From positions 186,001 through 250,000 of the forward strand of contig CAWJBD010000002.1 of NCBI GenBank assembly GCA_963841045.1: 64,000 nt of DNA, in the 5' to 3' direction. This stretch comes from Aalborgiella sp963841045 (GTDB taxonomy: Bacteria; Pseudomonadota; Gammaproteobacteria; Burkholderiales; Burkholderiaceae_C). This document shows, in pieces, positions 1 to 8,008 of this stretch. Both the position numbers and the translations under genes were made by a program. The notes beneath the pieces are model-generated. The model saw nothing but the letters and a program-made list of their open reading frames with translations, did no database searches and was not told the DNA's origin. The stretch's first letter is position 1; every line of letters starts with the position of its first letter.

Positions 1-779
1 GCATCTTCCACATCTTGAATGCCTTTCAAAATCAACTTGCCACCCCATTGTGCTTTCACCCAAGCCACATCTTCCCACGACAAACGTGGGTCAAATTGTT
101 CGTTGGTCCAAGCGGACAAAGACTTCATATCGCTCACGCCTTTGACATGCCCGACCAAATTGCCAAATGAATGTCGGCGCGTGCCCAACATACCCAAACA
201 CCAAGGCAATTTGGTGGCCAAATTAATGATGTTTGCCAAAGTCGGTTTTGGGGGTGCGGTCAATCCGTTTTTTAAATCTTTGTGGCGCTGGCCAATCACT
301 TGCAAATCGAGCGTCAACACCAGTGCGGTGCAACCCGCTTTGCGGGCGCGTTCAATCATCGCCACCATAGCATCGCGATCCCGCATCATGTACAACTGGT
401 ACCAAAATGGGGCCGTGGTATTGGCGGCCACATCTTCCATAGAGCAAATGCTCATGGTTGACAAGATGAAAGGAATGCCAAATTTTTCAGCCGCTTTGGC
501 AGCCAAAATTTCGCCATCCGCATGCTGCATGCCTGTCAAACCCACAGGTGCTATGGCAACAGGCATTTTGGCGTCTATGCCAATCATCTTCACCGCTGTG
601 CTGCGGTTTTCCATATTGACCGCTACACGTTGGCGCAGCTTGATGCTTTGAAAATCCGCTTCGTTGGCGCGGTAAGTACCTTCGGTCCATGAACCTGAAT
701 CGGCGTAGTCATAAAACATACGTGGCACGCGCTTTTTCGCCAGTACGCGCAGGTCTTCGATATTGGTAACGACAGTCAT
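1..779 (-). CDS. lldD: FMN-dependent alpha-hydroxy-acid (L-lactate) dehydrogenase, 3' end outside window
   Basis: This is the N-terminal 259 residues of an FMN-dependent alpha-hydroxy-acid dehydrogenase, most likely L-lactate dehydrogenase, which oxidises lactate to pyruvate at the inner membrane. The frame is open from the ATG at 779 to the window edge, and TAGGAGA sits just upstream of the start. Visible family motifs are FYDYADSGS (residues 22-30), PVAIAPVGLTGM (73-84), STMSICSMEDV (108-118), QLY (128-130) and LTLDLQVIGQRHKDLKNG (about 155-172). The catalytic histidine and the SNHGGR region of the C-terminal half would lie beyond base 1, so lactate cannot be separated from other 2-hydroxy acids. 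The gene faces the window edge and is a separate unit from xerD. Confidence 0.88.
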   Translation of the reverse strand, partial: MTVVTNIEDLRVLAKKRVPRMFYDYADSGSWTEGTYRANEADFQSIKLRQRVAVNMENRSTAVKMIGIDAKMPVAIAPVGLTGMQHADGEILAAKAAEKFGIPFILSTMSICSMEDVAANTTAPFWYQLYMMRDRDAMVAMIERARKAGCTALVLTLDLQVIGQRHKDLKNGLTAPPKPTLANIINLATKLPWCLGMLGTRRHSFGNLVGHVKGVSDMKSLSAWTNEQFDPRLSWEDVAWVKAQWGGKLILKGIQDVED

Positions 780-915
780 GTTGGGTCTCCTATTGTTGTG
801 CATTGGCTCCACCCCGATGTTAATGGCTTTGCATGGGGTGCAACTTTCAATGCTTGTGAAATGTGACTTTGGTGTTTGAAATTAAATACAAGGCACACTG
901 GCCGGCAACATCAAA

Positions 916-1818
916 TCACCCACGTGGGTGGTGTTGCGCGTGTATGGTTTTCAGACGTTCACGAGCCACATGGGTGTATATGGTGGTCGTTGAAATATCG
1001 GAATGTCCTAAGAGCAACTGCACCGCTCGCAAATCGGCTCCGTGATTCAAAAGGTGTGTGGCGAATGCATGGCGCAGGGTATGGGGAGAAAGCGCTGTCG
1101 TGATTTGCGCGGTGAACGCATGCTTTTTGACAATCATCCAAAACATCACGCGTGTCATGCCGCTACCCAAATGCGTGACAAACAAATCGGGCGTTTGCTT
1201 GCCCGCCAATATCTCTGATCGACTGGCAGCCAGATAGCGTTCAATCCATAGCCGTGCTACTTCGCCAAACGGGACGATACGTTCTTTGTTACCCTTGCCA
1301 AAGACACGCAAGACGCCTTCATTCATAGACAGATGAATGATTTTTAGCGACACCAACTCGCTCACGCGCAAGCCGCTGGCGTACATCAGTTCCAGCATGG
1401 TGCGGTCGCGCAAACCCAAGGGTGTATCGGTGTTGGGTGCGGCGAGCAAGGCTTCTACTTGCGTTTCCGTCATTGTCTTGGGTACACGCAAGGCTTGCTT
1501 AGCGGCTTGTAATTTCAGAGTGGGGTCAGCGCTGATTTTTCGCTCGCGCAACAGCCAGCGGTAGTATCGTTTGAAAACTGTTAAACGTCGGTTTGCTGAA
1601 GTGGCTTTGGTGCTGCTGTGCTTTTCTGAGAAATAAGCGTTGATGTTCAGCTCTAAGGCGTTGTCCAAGGACAGATTAGAAGACGCCAAAAATTGCGCAA
1701 ATTGCGTTAAATCTCGCCGATAAGCCTCTAATGTATTTTTAGATAAACCATCCTCTAACCACAGCGCATCTATGAAAGCATCGATGTGATTAGGGTGTGT
1801 ATCAATTTTGGCGTTCAA
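916..1818 (-). CDS. xerD: Tyrosine recombinase XerD
   Basis: Site-specific tyrosine recombinase that, with XerC, resolves chromosome dimers at dif. The 300 residues have an N-terminal SAM-like domain (about 8-95) and a C-terminal catalytic domain. All six catalytic positions are visible: R151 (SGLRVSEL), K175 (GKGNKER), H246 and R249 (HTLRH), H272 (LGHSD) and Y281 (IYTHV). The start is a TTG whose last two bases form the stop of the upstream Bug gene (TTGA overlap), which suggests translational coupling; no in-frame ATG lies near. Its partner XerC is encoded at about 40 kb. XerD fits better than XerC because of the sequence pattern and because the other copy sits in the classical dapF-xerC context. 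Confidence 0.92.
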   Translation of the reverse strand: MNAKIDTHPNHIDAFIDALWLEDGLSKNTLEAYRRDLTQFAQFLASSNLSLDNALELNINAYFSEKHSSTKATSANRRLTVFKRYYRWLLRERKISADPTLKLQAAKQALRVPKTMTETQVEALLAAPNTDTPLGLRDRTMLELMYASGLRVSELVSLKIIHLSMNEGVLRVFGKGNKERIVPFGEVARLWIERYLAASRSEILAGKQTPDLFVTHLGSGMTRVMFWMIVKKHAFTAQITTALSPHTLRHAFATHLLNHGADLRAVQLLLGHSDISTTTIYTHVARERLKTIHAQHHPRG

Positions 1819-2792
1819 TCGAGCTTGAGTTTGGCAGTCTCAACTACCTTTTTGTAGACAGCCAATTCATCTTTCATTTGTTGGGCAAATTGCTCAGGTG
1901 TATTGCCTAAGACAATGGAACCTGTGTCTTCAATGCGTTTGCGAATAGCAGGATCTTCCAGGGCTTTGCGAGTTGCCGCATTCACTTTGTCCACCACTTC
2001 TTTGGGCAAGCCTTTGGGTCCAACAATGCCATAGTAAGCCATGCGATTAACAGGTTCTAAGCCCAACTCTTTGAAAGTGGGCACATTCGGCATGGATGCC
2101 AATCGCTGCGGAGCAGCCACGGCTACAGCTATTAAACGGCCAGCTGTAATGTGCGGCAATGCGGACGGCACATTGTCAAAAATAACTTGTACTTGACCTC
2201 CCACCGTGTCACGCAATGCAGGACCGGCGCCAGAGTATGGGATATGGGTGATGAAAACGCCTTGTAGGCCTTTCCAAAGCTCGGTTTGCAAATGGCCAAT
2301 ACCACCTATGCCAGATGATGAATAGGAATATTTGGTTGGATTCTTTTTCAGTTCAGCCACAAAGTCTTTGTAATTTTTGGCAGGGAAGCTGGGATGCACA
2401 GCAATGACATTGGGAGTTGCCGCAATATTGATGATGGGCGTGAAGTCTGTCAACACGTTGTAGGGCATTTTCGGGTTGATTGCTGGGTTTGCAGCTGTGG
2501 TGGATACCGTGGCCATGCCTAGTAAATAGCCGTCAGGTGTGGTTTTGGCAATTTCGTTGGCACCGACTACGCCACCGCCACCGGCTTTGTTTTCAACGAT
2601 GACGTTTTGTCCCAGTGCTTTGCTCAAGGGGTCAGACATGACGCGGGCAATGATGTCAGTCGTGCCACCCGGTGCGAAAGGCACTTGTAGTTTGATGACC
2701 TTGTTGGGATAGTTTTGTGCTAAAGCAGTTACCGCCGAAGTGATCAGTGCCGACAACACCAAAGTTTTGTGAATGGATTTCAATTTGAACAT
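1815..2792 (-). CDS. Tripartite tricarboxylate transporter substrate-binding protein (Bug/TctC family)
   Basis: Periplasmic binding protein of the Bug family, greatly expanded in Burkholderiales, which captures small organic acids. The 325 residues begin with a Sec signal peptide (MFKLKS, hydrophobic stretch, ALA-Q cleavage near residue 25). The mature protein has the family pattern of PNKVIKLQVPFAPGGTTD, then GGGGVVGANE and PYSGAGPALRDTVGGQVQ. I place the start at the ATG at 2792; the frame stays open upstream, but those residues would precede the signal peptide. No TctA/TctB membrane genes are adjacent, which is common for Bug proteins, so the substrate is unknown. It overlaps the start of xerD. 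Confidence 0.9.
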   Translation of the reverse strand: MFKLKSIHKTLVLSALITSAVTALAQNYPNKVIKLQVPFAPGGTTDIIARVMSDPLSKALGQNVIVENKAGGGGVVGANEIAKTTPDGYLLGMATVSTTAANPAINPKMPYNVLTDFTPIINIAATPNVIAVHPSFPAKNYKDFVAELKKNPTKYSYSSSGIGGIGHLQTELWKGLQGVFITHIPYSGAGPALRDTVGGQVQVIFDNVPSALPHITAGRLIAVAVAAPQRLASMPNVPTFKELGLEPVNRMAYYGIVGPKGLPKEVVDKVNAATRKALEDPAIRKRIEDTGSIVLGNTPEQFAQQMKDELAVYKKVVETAKLKLD

Positions 2793-2942
2793 GCTGAAGC
2801 CTTTACAAAAGAGTTGACAAAAGATAGGTGACAATCACCCATCATACCAAGATGCAAATGAGTCGTATGCTGGGGATTCTACATACTCGTTTACCCTAGC
2901 AATTGATCATGGTCAGATACTCAACAAACCACTGAGGCTAAT

Positions 2943-3848
2943 TTGAATTACGCACAACTGCTTATTCCCGACTTCGCGCTTATTCTGTGTGGTTACTTGT
3001 TATGCCGCTATACCGCGCTGGACCGCTCTGTGTGGTCACCGATTGAAAAATTGGTGTTTTATTTTTTGTTTCCAGTTTTACTTTTCTCGTCCATTGTTAG
3101 AAATCCTATCCGTGTGGGTGAGCTGTCAAACTTTATCGCAGCGGGGCTACTCACTGGCGTATGCACGGTGATCTTGGCTTATGCGCTGCCGTATTTGCCG
3201 GGGTTTAGAAACCATTTTTCTGCGCGCGACCATGCTGCTAGCGCACAGATAGCATTCAGGTTCAATTCTTTCATAGGTTTAGCCTTGGCCGAGCGTTTGG
3301 CTGGGGCAGAGGGTTTGTTATTGATTTCGGTTTTGATTGGTATTTGCGTACCTTTGTTCAATGTGGCTGCCGTGTGGCCCATGGCGCGTCACGGAGAGCT
3401 GGGATTTATGAGCGAACTGTTGCGTAACCCACTCATCGTCGCTACTGTATCAGGGCTGGCATGTAACTTGATGGGTTTCAGGTATCCAGATTGGATAGTG
3501 CCGACCGTCAACCGAATTGGCGGTGCATCCATACCGTTGGGTTTGATGGCAGCTGGTGCGGGTATGCAATTTGCTACGCTGGCAAAAGCCAAGACATTGG
3601 CTGTCAGCTTGCTGAGCATTCGTCATGTGATTGCGCCACTGATCGCATTGAGCTTTGTATTATTTTTCAAACTTTCTTCGGCGCAAGCCACAATGCTGTT
3701 GATGTTCTCAGCCTTGCCGACCGCATCGACGACCTACGTTCTGGCTACGCGCATGGGATTTGATGGCGGATTTGTAGCGGGCTTAGTCACTTTGTCCACG
3801 TTATTGGGTGTACTGAGCTTGCCTTTTGCCTTGTCATTGATTCAATAA
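2943..3848 (+). CDS. AEC family transporter (auxin efflux carrier type)
   Basis: Predicted inner-membrane carrier of the AEC family, 301 residues, hydrophobic along its whole length with about ten membrane segments. Bacterial relatives move malate, malonate or other small organic acids. The start is a TTG preceded by GAGG at 7 bp spacing; no ATG lies close by. It is transcribed divergently from the Bug-xerD pair and ends one base before the stop of queG on the opposite strand. The position opposite an organic-acid binding protein hints at carboxylate transport, which is inference. Confidence 0.82.
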   Translation: MNYAQLLIPDFALILCGYLLCRYTALDRSVWSPIEKLVFYFLFPVLLFSSIVRNPIRVGELSNFIAAGLLTGVCTVILAYALPYLPGFRNHFSARDHAASAQIAFRFNSFIGLALAERLAGAEGLLLISVLIGICVPLFNVAAVWPMARHGELGFMSELLRNPLIVATVSGLACNLMGFRYPDWIVPTVNRIGGASIPLGLMAAGAGMQFATLAKAKTLAVSLLSIRHVIAPLIALSFVLFFKLSSAQATMLLMFSALPTASTTYVLATRMGFDGGFVAGLVTLSTLLGVLSLPFALSLIQ

Positions 3849-4955
3849 TTACTGCAGCAGTGCCCAAGCCACATGCTCGCGCACTATTTCAATAGCATGG
3901 TTCGCTCTGGTTTGCAGCGCCGTATCAATTCTAATTTTGTCGTCACTGCTGGCATCGCGTCTTGCATTGCCCAGCGCAACAGCAATATTTCGCAGCCAAC
4001 GTTCATATCCAATCCGCCGGATCGGACTCCCCTCTGTGTTGTGCAAGAATTCATTTTCAGACCACGCAAAGAGTGTCAGTAAATGTTGACCAATTAATCC
4101 ATCACGCTCATCAAAATCCGGCAAGGTGCTGCGCTTGGCAAATTTGTTCCATGGGCATACCAGTTGACAATCGTCACATCCATAAATGCGATTGCCCATC
4201 AATGCTCGAAATTCCAAAGGAATGCTACCTGCGTGCTCTATGGTTAAATATGAAATACATCGACGCGCATCCAATTTATAGGGCGCAACAATGGCTTGGG
4301 TTGGACAAATGTCTATGCATGCATGGCAACTGCCACAATGCGATGAGGTTTCTTGCGTAGGTGGCAAATTTATATTCAAATAAATTTCGCCCAAGAAAAA
4401 CATCGAACCTGCCTCACGATTCAACACCAAGGTGTGCTTACCGCGCCAACCTTGACCACTGCGCTGCGCCAATTCCGCTTCGAGTACAGGTGCCGAATCG
4501 GTAAACACGCGATAACCCAATGGATTAATTTGCTGTGCTATGCGTTCGCTCAATTTTTGCAAGCGATTTCGCATCACTTTGTGGTAATCGCGTCCTCTGG
4601 CATAGATAGAAACAATTGCTTCGTTTGTATGTTGCAATCGTTGCAATTCCAATTCTGTCCAATCTCCATCTGATGCGGCATCAGTGGCTGCATGGGTCGC
4701 ATGGGACATAGAGCGTGGTAAATAATCCATGCGCGCCGTGAGTACACTGACCGTACCAGGTACCAGTTCTGCTGGACGTGCGCGTTTCAAACCATGTGCA
4801 GACATGTAGGCCATATCACCATGAAAACCGTTGGCTAACCACGACAGCAACCCCGGCTCTGCTGAGGACAAGTCAACACCTGTCACGCCAATCTGAGAGA
4901 ATCCCAGTTCGCGAGCCCATGTTTGTATTTGACTGATGAGTGCACTGTTGTCCAA
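3849..4955 (-). CDS. queG: Epoxyqueuosine reductase QueG
   Basis: Catalyses the last step of queuosine synthesis, reducing epoxyqueuosine to queuosine in tRNA, with cobalamin and two [4Fe-4S] clusters. The ferredoxin-like motif CGSCHACIDICPTQAI and the second cluster motif CDDCQLVCPWN are both present, as are the N-terminal LGFSQIGVTGVDLS and FHGDMAYM blocks. The frame is open to a TTG at 5006, but homology begins around LDNSALISQIQ, so I favour the TTG at 4955 (368 residues). Either choice makes the gene meet or overlap the divergent tsaE start at 4969. The queG/tsaE/amidase/mutL neighbourhood is conserved in many proteobacteria. Confidence 0.92.
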   Translation of the reverse strand: MDNSALISQIQTWARELGFSQIGVTGVDLSSAEPGLLSWLANGFHGDMAYMSAHGLKRARPAELVPGTVSVLTARMDYLPRSMSHATHAATDAASDGDWTELELQRLQHTNEAIVSIYARGRDYHKVMRNRLQKLSERIAQQINPLGYRVFTDSAPVLEAELAQRSGQGWRGKHTLVLNREAGSMFFLGEIYLNINLPPTQETSSHCGSCHACIDICPTQAIVAPYKLDARRCISYLTIEHAGSIPLEFRALMGNRIYGCDDCQLVCPWNKFAKRSTLPDFDERDGLIGQHLLTLFAWSENEFLHNTEGSPIRRIGYERWLRNIAVALGNARRDASSDDKIRIDTALQTRANHAIEIVREHVAWALLQ

Positions 4956-4968
4956 TTGAAATTCCGAA

Positions 4969-5508
4969 ATGGTTAAAGAGACAAAAAAAAATCTGAAAAC
5001 TGTCAATACTGAACAGACTGAAATTCAACTTGTCTGGCTTTCAGAGCAAGATACCCAATATTTTGCCGAACGTCTGGCTAAGCAATTATCTCTGCTGGCA
5101 GAGCCCGCAAGTCTGTTCATTGAATTGCATGGTGATTTGGGTTCAGGCAAAACGACACTGGTACGCCACTTGCTGCAAGCCATGGGAGTCAAAGGGCGTA
5201 TCAAAAGTCCAACTTATGCGATTGTGGAATCGTATGACGAGGTACGCGATGCGGCACAGAATACACTGCCTGTGTGGCATTTCGACTTTTATCGCTTCAA
5301 AGACCCGTTGGAGTGGGAGGAAGCAGGTTTTCGCGATATTTTTGCAGGTCCTGGCATCAAACTAGTTGAGTGGCCAGAAATGGCTGAATCCGAATTGCCT
5401 GCCGCAGATATTGCTATACTTATCATAGCGAATAGTGACAACAGTCGCACCGCAACTGTGCTTGCCAAGTCGCCAATCGGTAATAAAGTTTTATCTGCAC
5501 TCTCATGA
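4969..5508 (+). CDS. tsaE: tRNA t6A biosynthesis ATPase TsaE
   Basis: ATPase of the TsaBDE complex needed for N6-threonylcarbamoyl-adenosine in ANN-decoding tRNAs. The Walker A motif GDLGSGKTT is at residues 55-63 with K61, followed by the family block SPTYAIVESY and WHFDFYRF. The 179 residues are somewhat longer than usual because of a charged N-terminal extension, so translation may begin a little downstream. The 3' end overlaps the amidase start by four bases (ATGA), so the two genes are probably translated together. It is divergent from queG. Confidence 0.92.
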   Translation: MVKETKKNLKTVNTEQTEIQLVWLSEQDTQYFAERLAKQLSLLAEPASLFIELHGDLGSGKTTLVRHLLQAMGVKGRIKSPTYAIVESYDEVRDAAQNTLPVWHFDFYRFKDPLEWEEAGFRDIFAGPGIKLVEWPEMAESELPAADIAILIIANSDNSRTATVLAKSPIGNKVLSALS

Positions 5509-6926
5509 AACGACGATCGCTATTACAGTTATCGGCCAAAAGCGGTTTGGTTTTGCTCTTGGGCGGGCACCAGATTGTGCGTGGCGCAGGTATTGTGGCG
5601 GTGCGTGTTTGGCCAGCGGCAGCGTACACGCGCATCACGATAGAGAGTGATGTTGCGCTAAATACCAAGCAAACATTTATCAAAGAACCACCACGCTTGG
5701 CTGTGGACATTGAGGGCTTAGAGTTGAGCCCGGCACTGCGTGAACTGGTTGCCAAAATCAAAGCGGATGACCCCTATATCGGTGGTTTGCGCATTGGGCA
5801 ATTTAAAACCAGTACCAGCGCCGAAGCGCCAGCCATTGTGCGCTTGGTTTTGGATTTGAAACAAGCGGTTTTGCCGCAGGTGTTTGCGTTGCAACCTGTT
5901 GCGGGTTATGCACACCGATTGGTGATTGATTTGTATCCCGCAGTGGCCATGGACCCATTGGAAATACTGATTGCTGAACGCATGGCGGAAACCAAAGGTA
6001 GCAAATGGAGCGTGCCACAAGCAAAACCACCGACTGATTCCTCAATCGCTTCCACAAGTGACCCACTGGGAGATTGGATCGCACAAAAAAATACCCAAAC
6101 AGGAGCAATGCACAACCGTCATGCGCACAAAGGTAATAACCGAAACGACAATGTTCAGATTGCAACGCCAACTGAACCCCCATTACGCCGACCTAATAAA
6201 ACAGATCGTCTCATCATCGTGGCGCTTGACCCTGGGCATGGTGGCGAAGACCCTGGAGCAATTGGGCCGCAAGGCACGCGGGAAAAAGACGTTGTTTTGC
6301 GAGTGGCTTTGTTGCTGCGTGATCGTATCAATGCAAGCAGTGTCAACGGCAACCCCATGCGAGCCTACTTGACGCGTGATGCAGATTTCTTTGTGCCCCT
6401 GCACGAACGCGTTAGAAAAGCACAAAAAGTGCAAGCGGACTTATTTGTCAGCATACATGCAGACGCGTTCACCACACCGCAAGCTTCCGGTGCCAGCGTC
6501 TTTGCCTTGAGTGAAAAAGGGGCCAGTAGCGCGGGCGCGCGCTGGTTGGCGAATAAGGAAAATGCAGCTGATGCGGTGGGCGGTATCAACATTAGAAATA
6601 AAAATGCCGAAGTTCAAAAAGTGCTGTTTGACATGAGCACCACGGCGCAAATCAAAGACAGCTTGCAGCTGGGGTCCACCGTGTTAAGAGAAATTGGCAG
6701 CTTGGGTAGGCTGCATAAACCTCGCGTTGAGCAAGCCAGTTTTGCTGTCTTGAAAGCACCGGATATTCCCAGTGTGTTGATTGAGTCAGCCTTTATCAGC
6801 AACCCTGAAGAAGAAGAAAAATTGCGCAGCCACGAATACCAAAACCAATTGGCTGATGCCATCATGCGTGGCCTTGCGCACTATTTCTCTAAAAACCCGC
6901 CGCTGGCACGCAACCGATCAATGTGA
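5505..6926 (+). CDS. amiC: N-acetylmuramoyl-L-alanine amidase (AmiC type)
   Basis: Zinc amidase that cleaves the peptide from peptidoglycan glycan strands during daughter-cell separation. The 473 residues begin with KRRSLLQLSA and a hydrophobic stretch, a plausible twin-arginine signal as in E. coli AmiA and AmiC. An AMIN domain (about 30-140) is followed by a low-complexity linker and the Amidase_3 domain. Zinc ligand H245 is in DPGHGGEDPGAIG, SIHADAF holds a further ligand, and the catalytic glutamate E427 is in LIESAFISNP. The gene overlaps tsaE by four bases and ends one base before the stop of the opposing thioesterase gene. Confidence 0.92.
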   Translation: MKRRSLLQLSAKSGLVLLLGGHQIVRGAGIVAVRVWPAAAYTRITIESDVALNTKQTFIKEPPRLAVDIEGLELSPALRELVAKIKADDPYIGGLRIGQFKTSTSAEAPAIVRLVLDLKQAVLPQVFALQPVAGYAHRLVIDLYPAVAMDPLEILIAERMAETKGSKWSVPQAKPPTDSSIASTSDPLGDWIAQKNTQTGAMHNRHAHKGNNRNDNVQIATPTEPPLRRPNKTDRLIIVALDPGHGGEDPGAIGPQGTREKDVVLRVALLLRDRINASSVNGNPMRAYLTRDADFFVPLHERVRKAQKVQADLFVSIHADAFTTPQASGASVFALSEKGASSAGARWLANKENAADAVGGINIRNKNAEVQKVLFDMSTTAQIKDSLQLGSTVLREIGSLGRLHKPRVEQASFAVLKAPDIPSVLIESAFISNPEEEEKLRSHEYQNQLADAIMRGLAHYFSKNPPLARNRSM

Positions 6927-6927
6927 G

Positions 6928-7332
6928 TCAAGTTTGCGGTATGGCATATGTTCCTACCGCATGTGCCACCATTTCAGGGTTACCTTCTGAATAAATTGAA
7001 ACCTCACCAATCGCCAATGTGCGACCCAATTTGATGAGTTTGCAAACGCCGATGATGTCTTTGTCGGCAGCCGGTTTGCGCAAAAAATTGAAATTTAAAC
7101 TGGTTGTTACGGCCAAAGGCACGATGCCAATTTCACCCAGTATGGCGATGTACAAGGCCACATCGGCCACAAACATCATGACGGGGCCCGCCACTGTCCC
7201 GCCCGGCCTGAGTTCAGCATGACCAATTTTGTGACGCACCGTGGCGTGACGATTGCCCACGTCATCAATGGTGCACTTGGCTTGCGGAAATTGCGTTTTG
7301 ATGAAGTCGATGATGTCGCTTTTACTGGCCAT
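6928..7332 (-). CDS. Hotdog-fold thioesterase-like protein (PaaI/DUF4442 type)
   Basis: A 134-residue single-domain hotdog protein resembling PaaI/YiiD-type acyl-CoA thioesterases. The central helix region has HAELRPGGTVAGPVMMFVADVA and is followed by beta strands with NFNFLRKP. AAGGAG lies 7 bp before the ATG at 7332, which decides the start over the frame open to 7362. The start lies 11 bp inside the end of the dedA gene, so the two form an operon. The substrate cannot be told from sequence. Confidence 0.78.
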   Translation of the reverse strand: MASKSDIIDFIKTQFPQAKCTIDDVGNRHATVRHKIGHAELRPGGTVAGPVMMFVADVALYIAILGEIGIVPLAVTTSLNFNFLRKPAADKDIIGVCKLIKLGRTLAIGEVSIYSEGNPEMVAHAVGTYAIPQT

Positions 7333-7969
7333 CTGATTTGCTCCTTGCTTTCCATGCGCCATAGATGATGAAGAGGCCCGGTAACAAAATCATGGCCCAA
7401 ATGATTTTGTCTAAATGCGCTTTGACAAAAGGGATGTTGCCAAAAAAATAACCAATGGTGATGATGCCAACCACCCACAATGCGCCACCTGTGATGTCGT
7501 AAAACGTGAATTTGGCGCGGTTCATTTGCGCAACCCCAGCAACGAAAGGGGCAAATGTACGCACAAATGGCATGAACCGCGCAGCCACGATGGTGACACC
7601 GCCGTATTTTTCATAAAAATCGTGCGCTTGGTTGAAGGCTTTTTTATTGAAAAATTTGGAATCTTCCCATTGAAACACCTTGGGGCCAAAATAACGCCCA
7701 ATGGCGTAGTTGGACTGATTGCCCAACACGGCAGCCAGCCACAACAAGCCCATGCTCAAAGGTAAGCTCATGAGGCCAATACCGCACATGGCGCCCACCA
7801 CAAATAGCAGGGAATCGCCAGGCAAAAACGGCATCACCACCAAGCCAGTTTCAACAAAAATGATCGCAAACAACAAGGCGTAAACCCATGTGCCATTGTT
7901 GGTTACAAAAATTTCAAGATACTTGTCAACGTGCAATATAAAGTCTAAGAATGTCGTTATTAGTTCCAT
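7322..7969 (-). CDS. DedA family membrane protein
   Basis: A 215-residue polytopic inner-membrane protein of the DedA/SNARE-associated family, which moves undecaprenyl phosphate or other lipids across the membrane and supports envelope integrity. Family blocks are FVETGLVVMPFLPGDSLLF near residue 35, then GYFFGN with the F..RFMPFVRTFAPFVAG motif that contains the conserved arginines. The start at 7969 (MELITTFLDF) fits the family; the longer open frame upstream has no homology. It is divergent from mutL and heads an operon with the thioesterase. Confidence 0.88.
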   Translation of the reverse strand: MELITTFLDFILHVDKYLEIFVTNNGTWVYALLFAIIFVETGLVVMPFLPGDSLLFVVGAMCGIGLMSLPLSMGLLWLAAVLGNQSNYAIGRYFGPKVFQWEDSKFFNKKAFNQAHDFYEKYGGVTIVAARFMPFVRTFAPFVAGVAQMNRAKFTFYDITGGALWVVGIITIGYFFGNIPFVKAHLDKIIWAMILLPGLFIIYGAWKARSKSDGQ

Positions 7970-8008
7970 GCTTGAATTACAACACAAGAGCATGACTAAA
8001 ATCAGTCT

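Noticed and set aside
916..1818. xerD as the integrase of a mobile element
   Set aside because: All catalytic residues and the length match housekeeping XerD, and there are no att-like repeats or phage genes around it.
2115..2165. ACGGCTACAGCTATTAAAC in the Bug gene looks like part of the repeat
   Set aside because: The GCTAY/ATAGC/GGCA/GCCGG spacing is absent and the encoded segment is ordinary Bug-family sequence.
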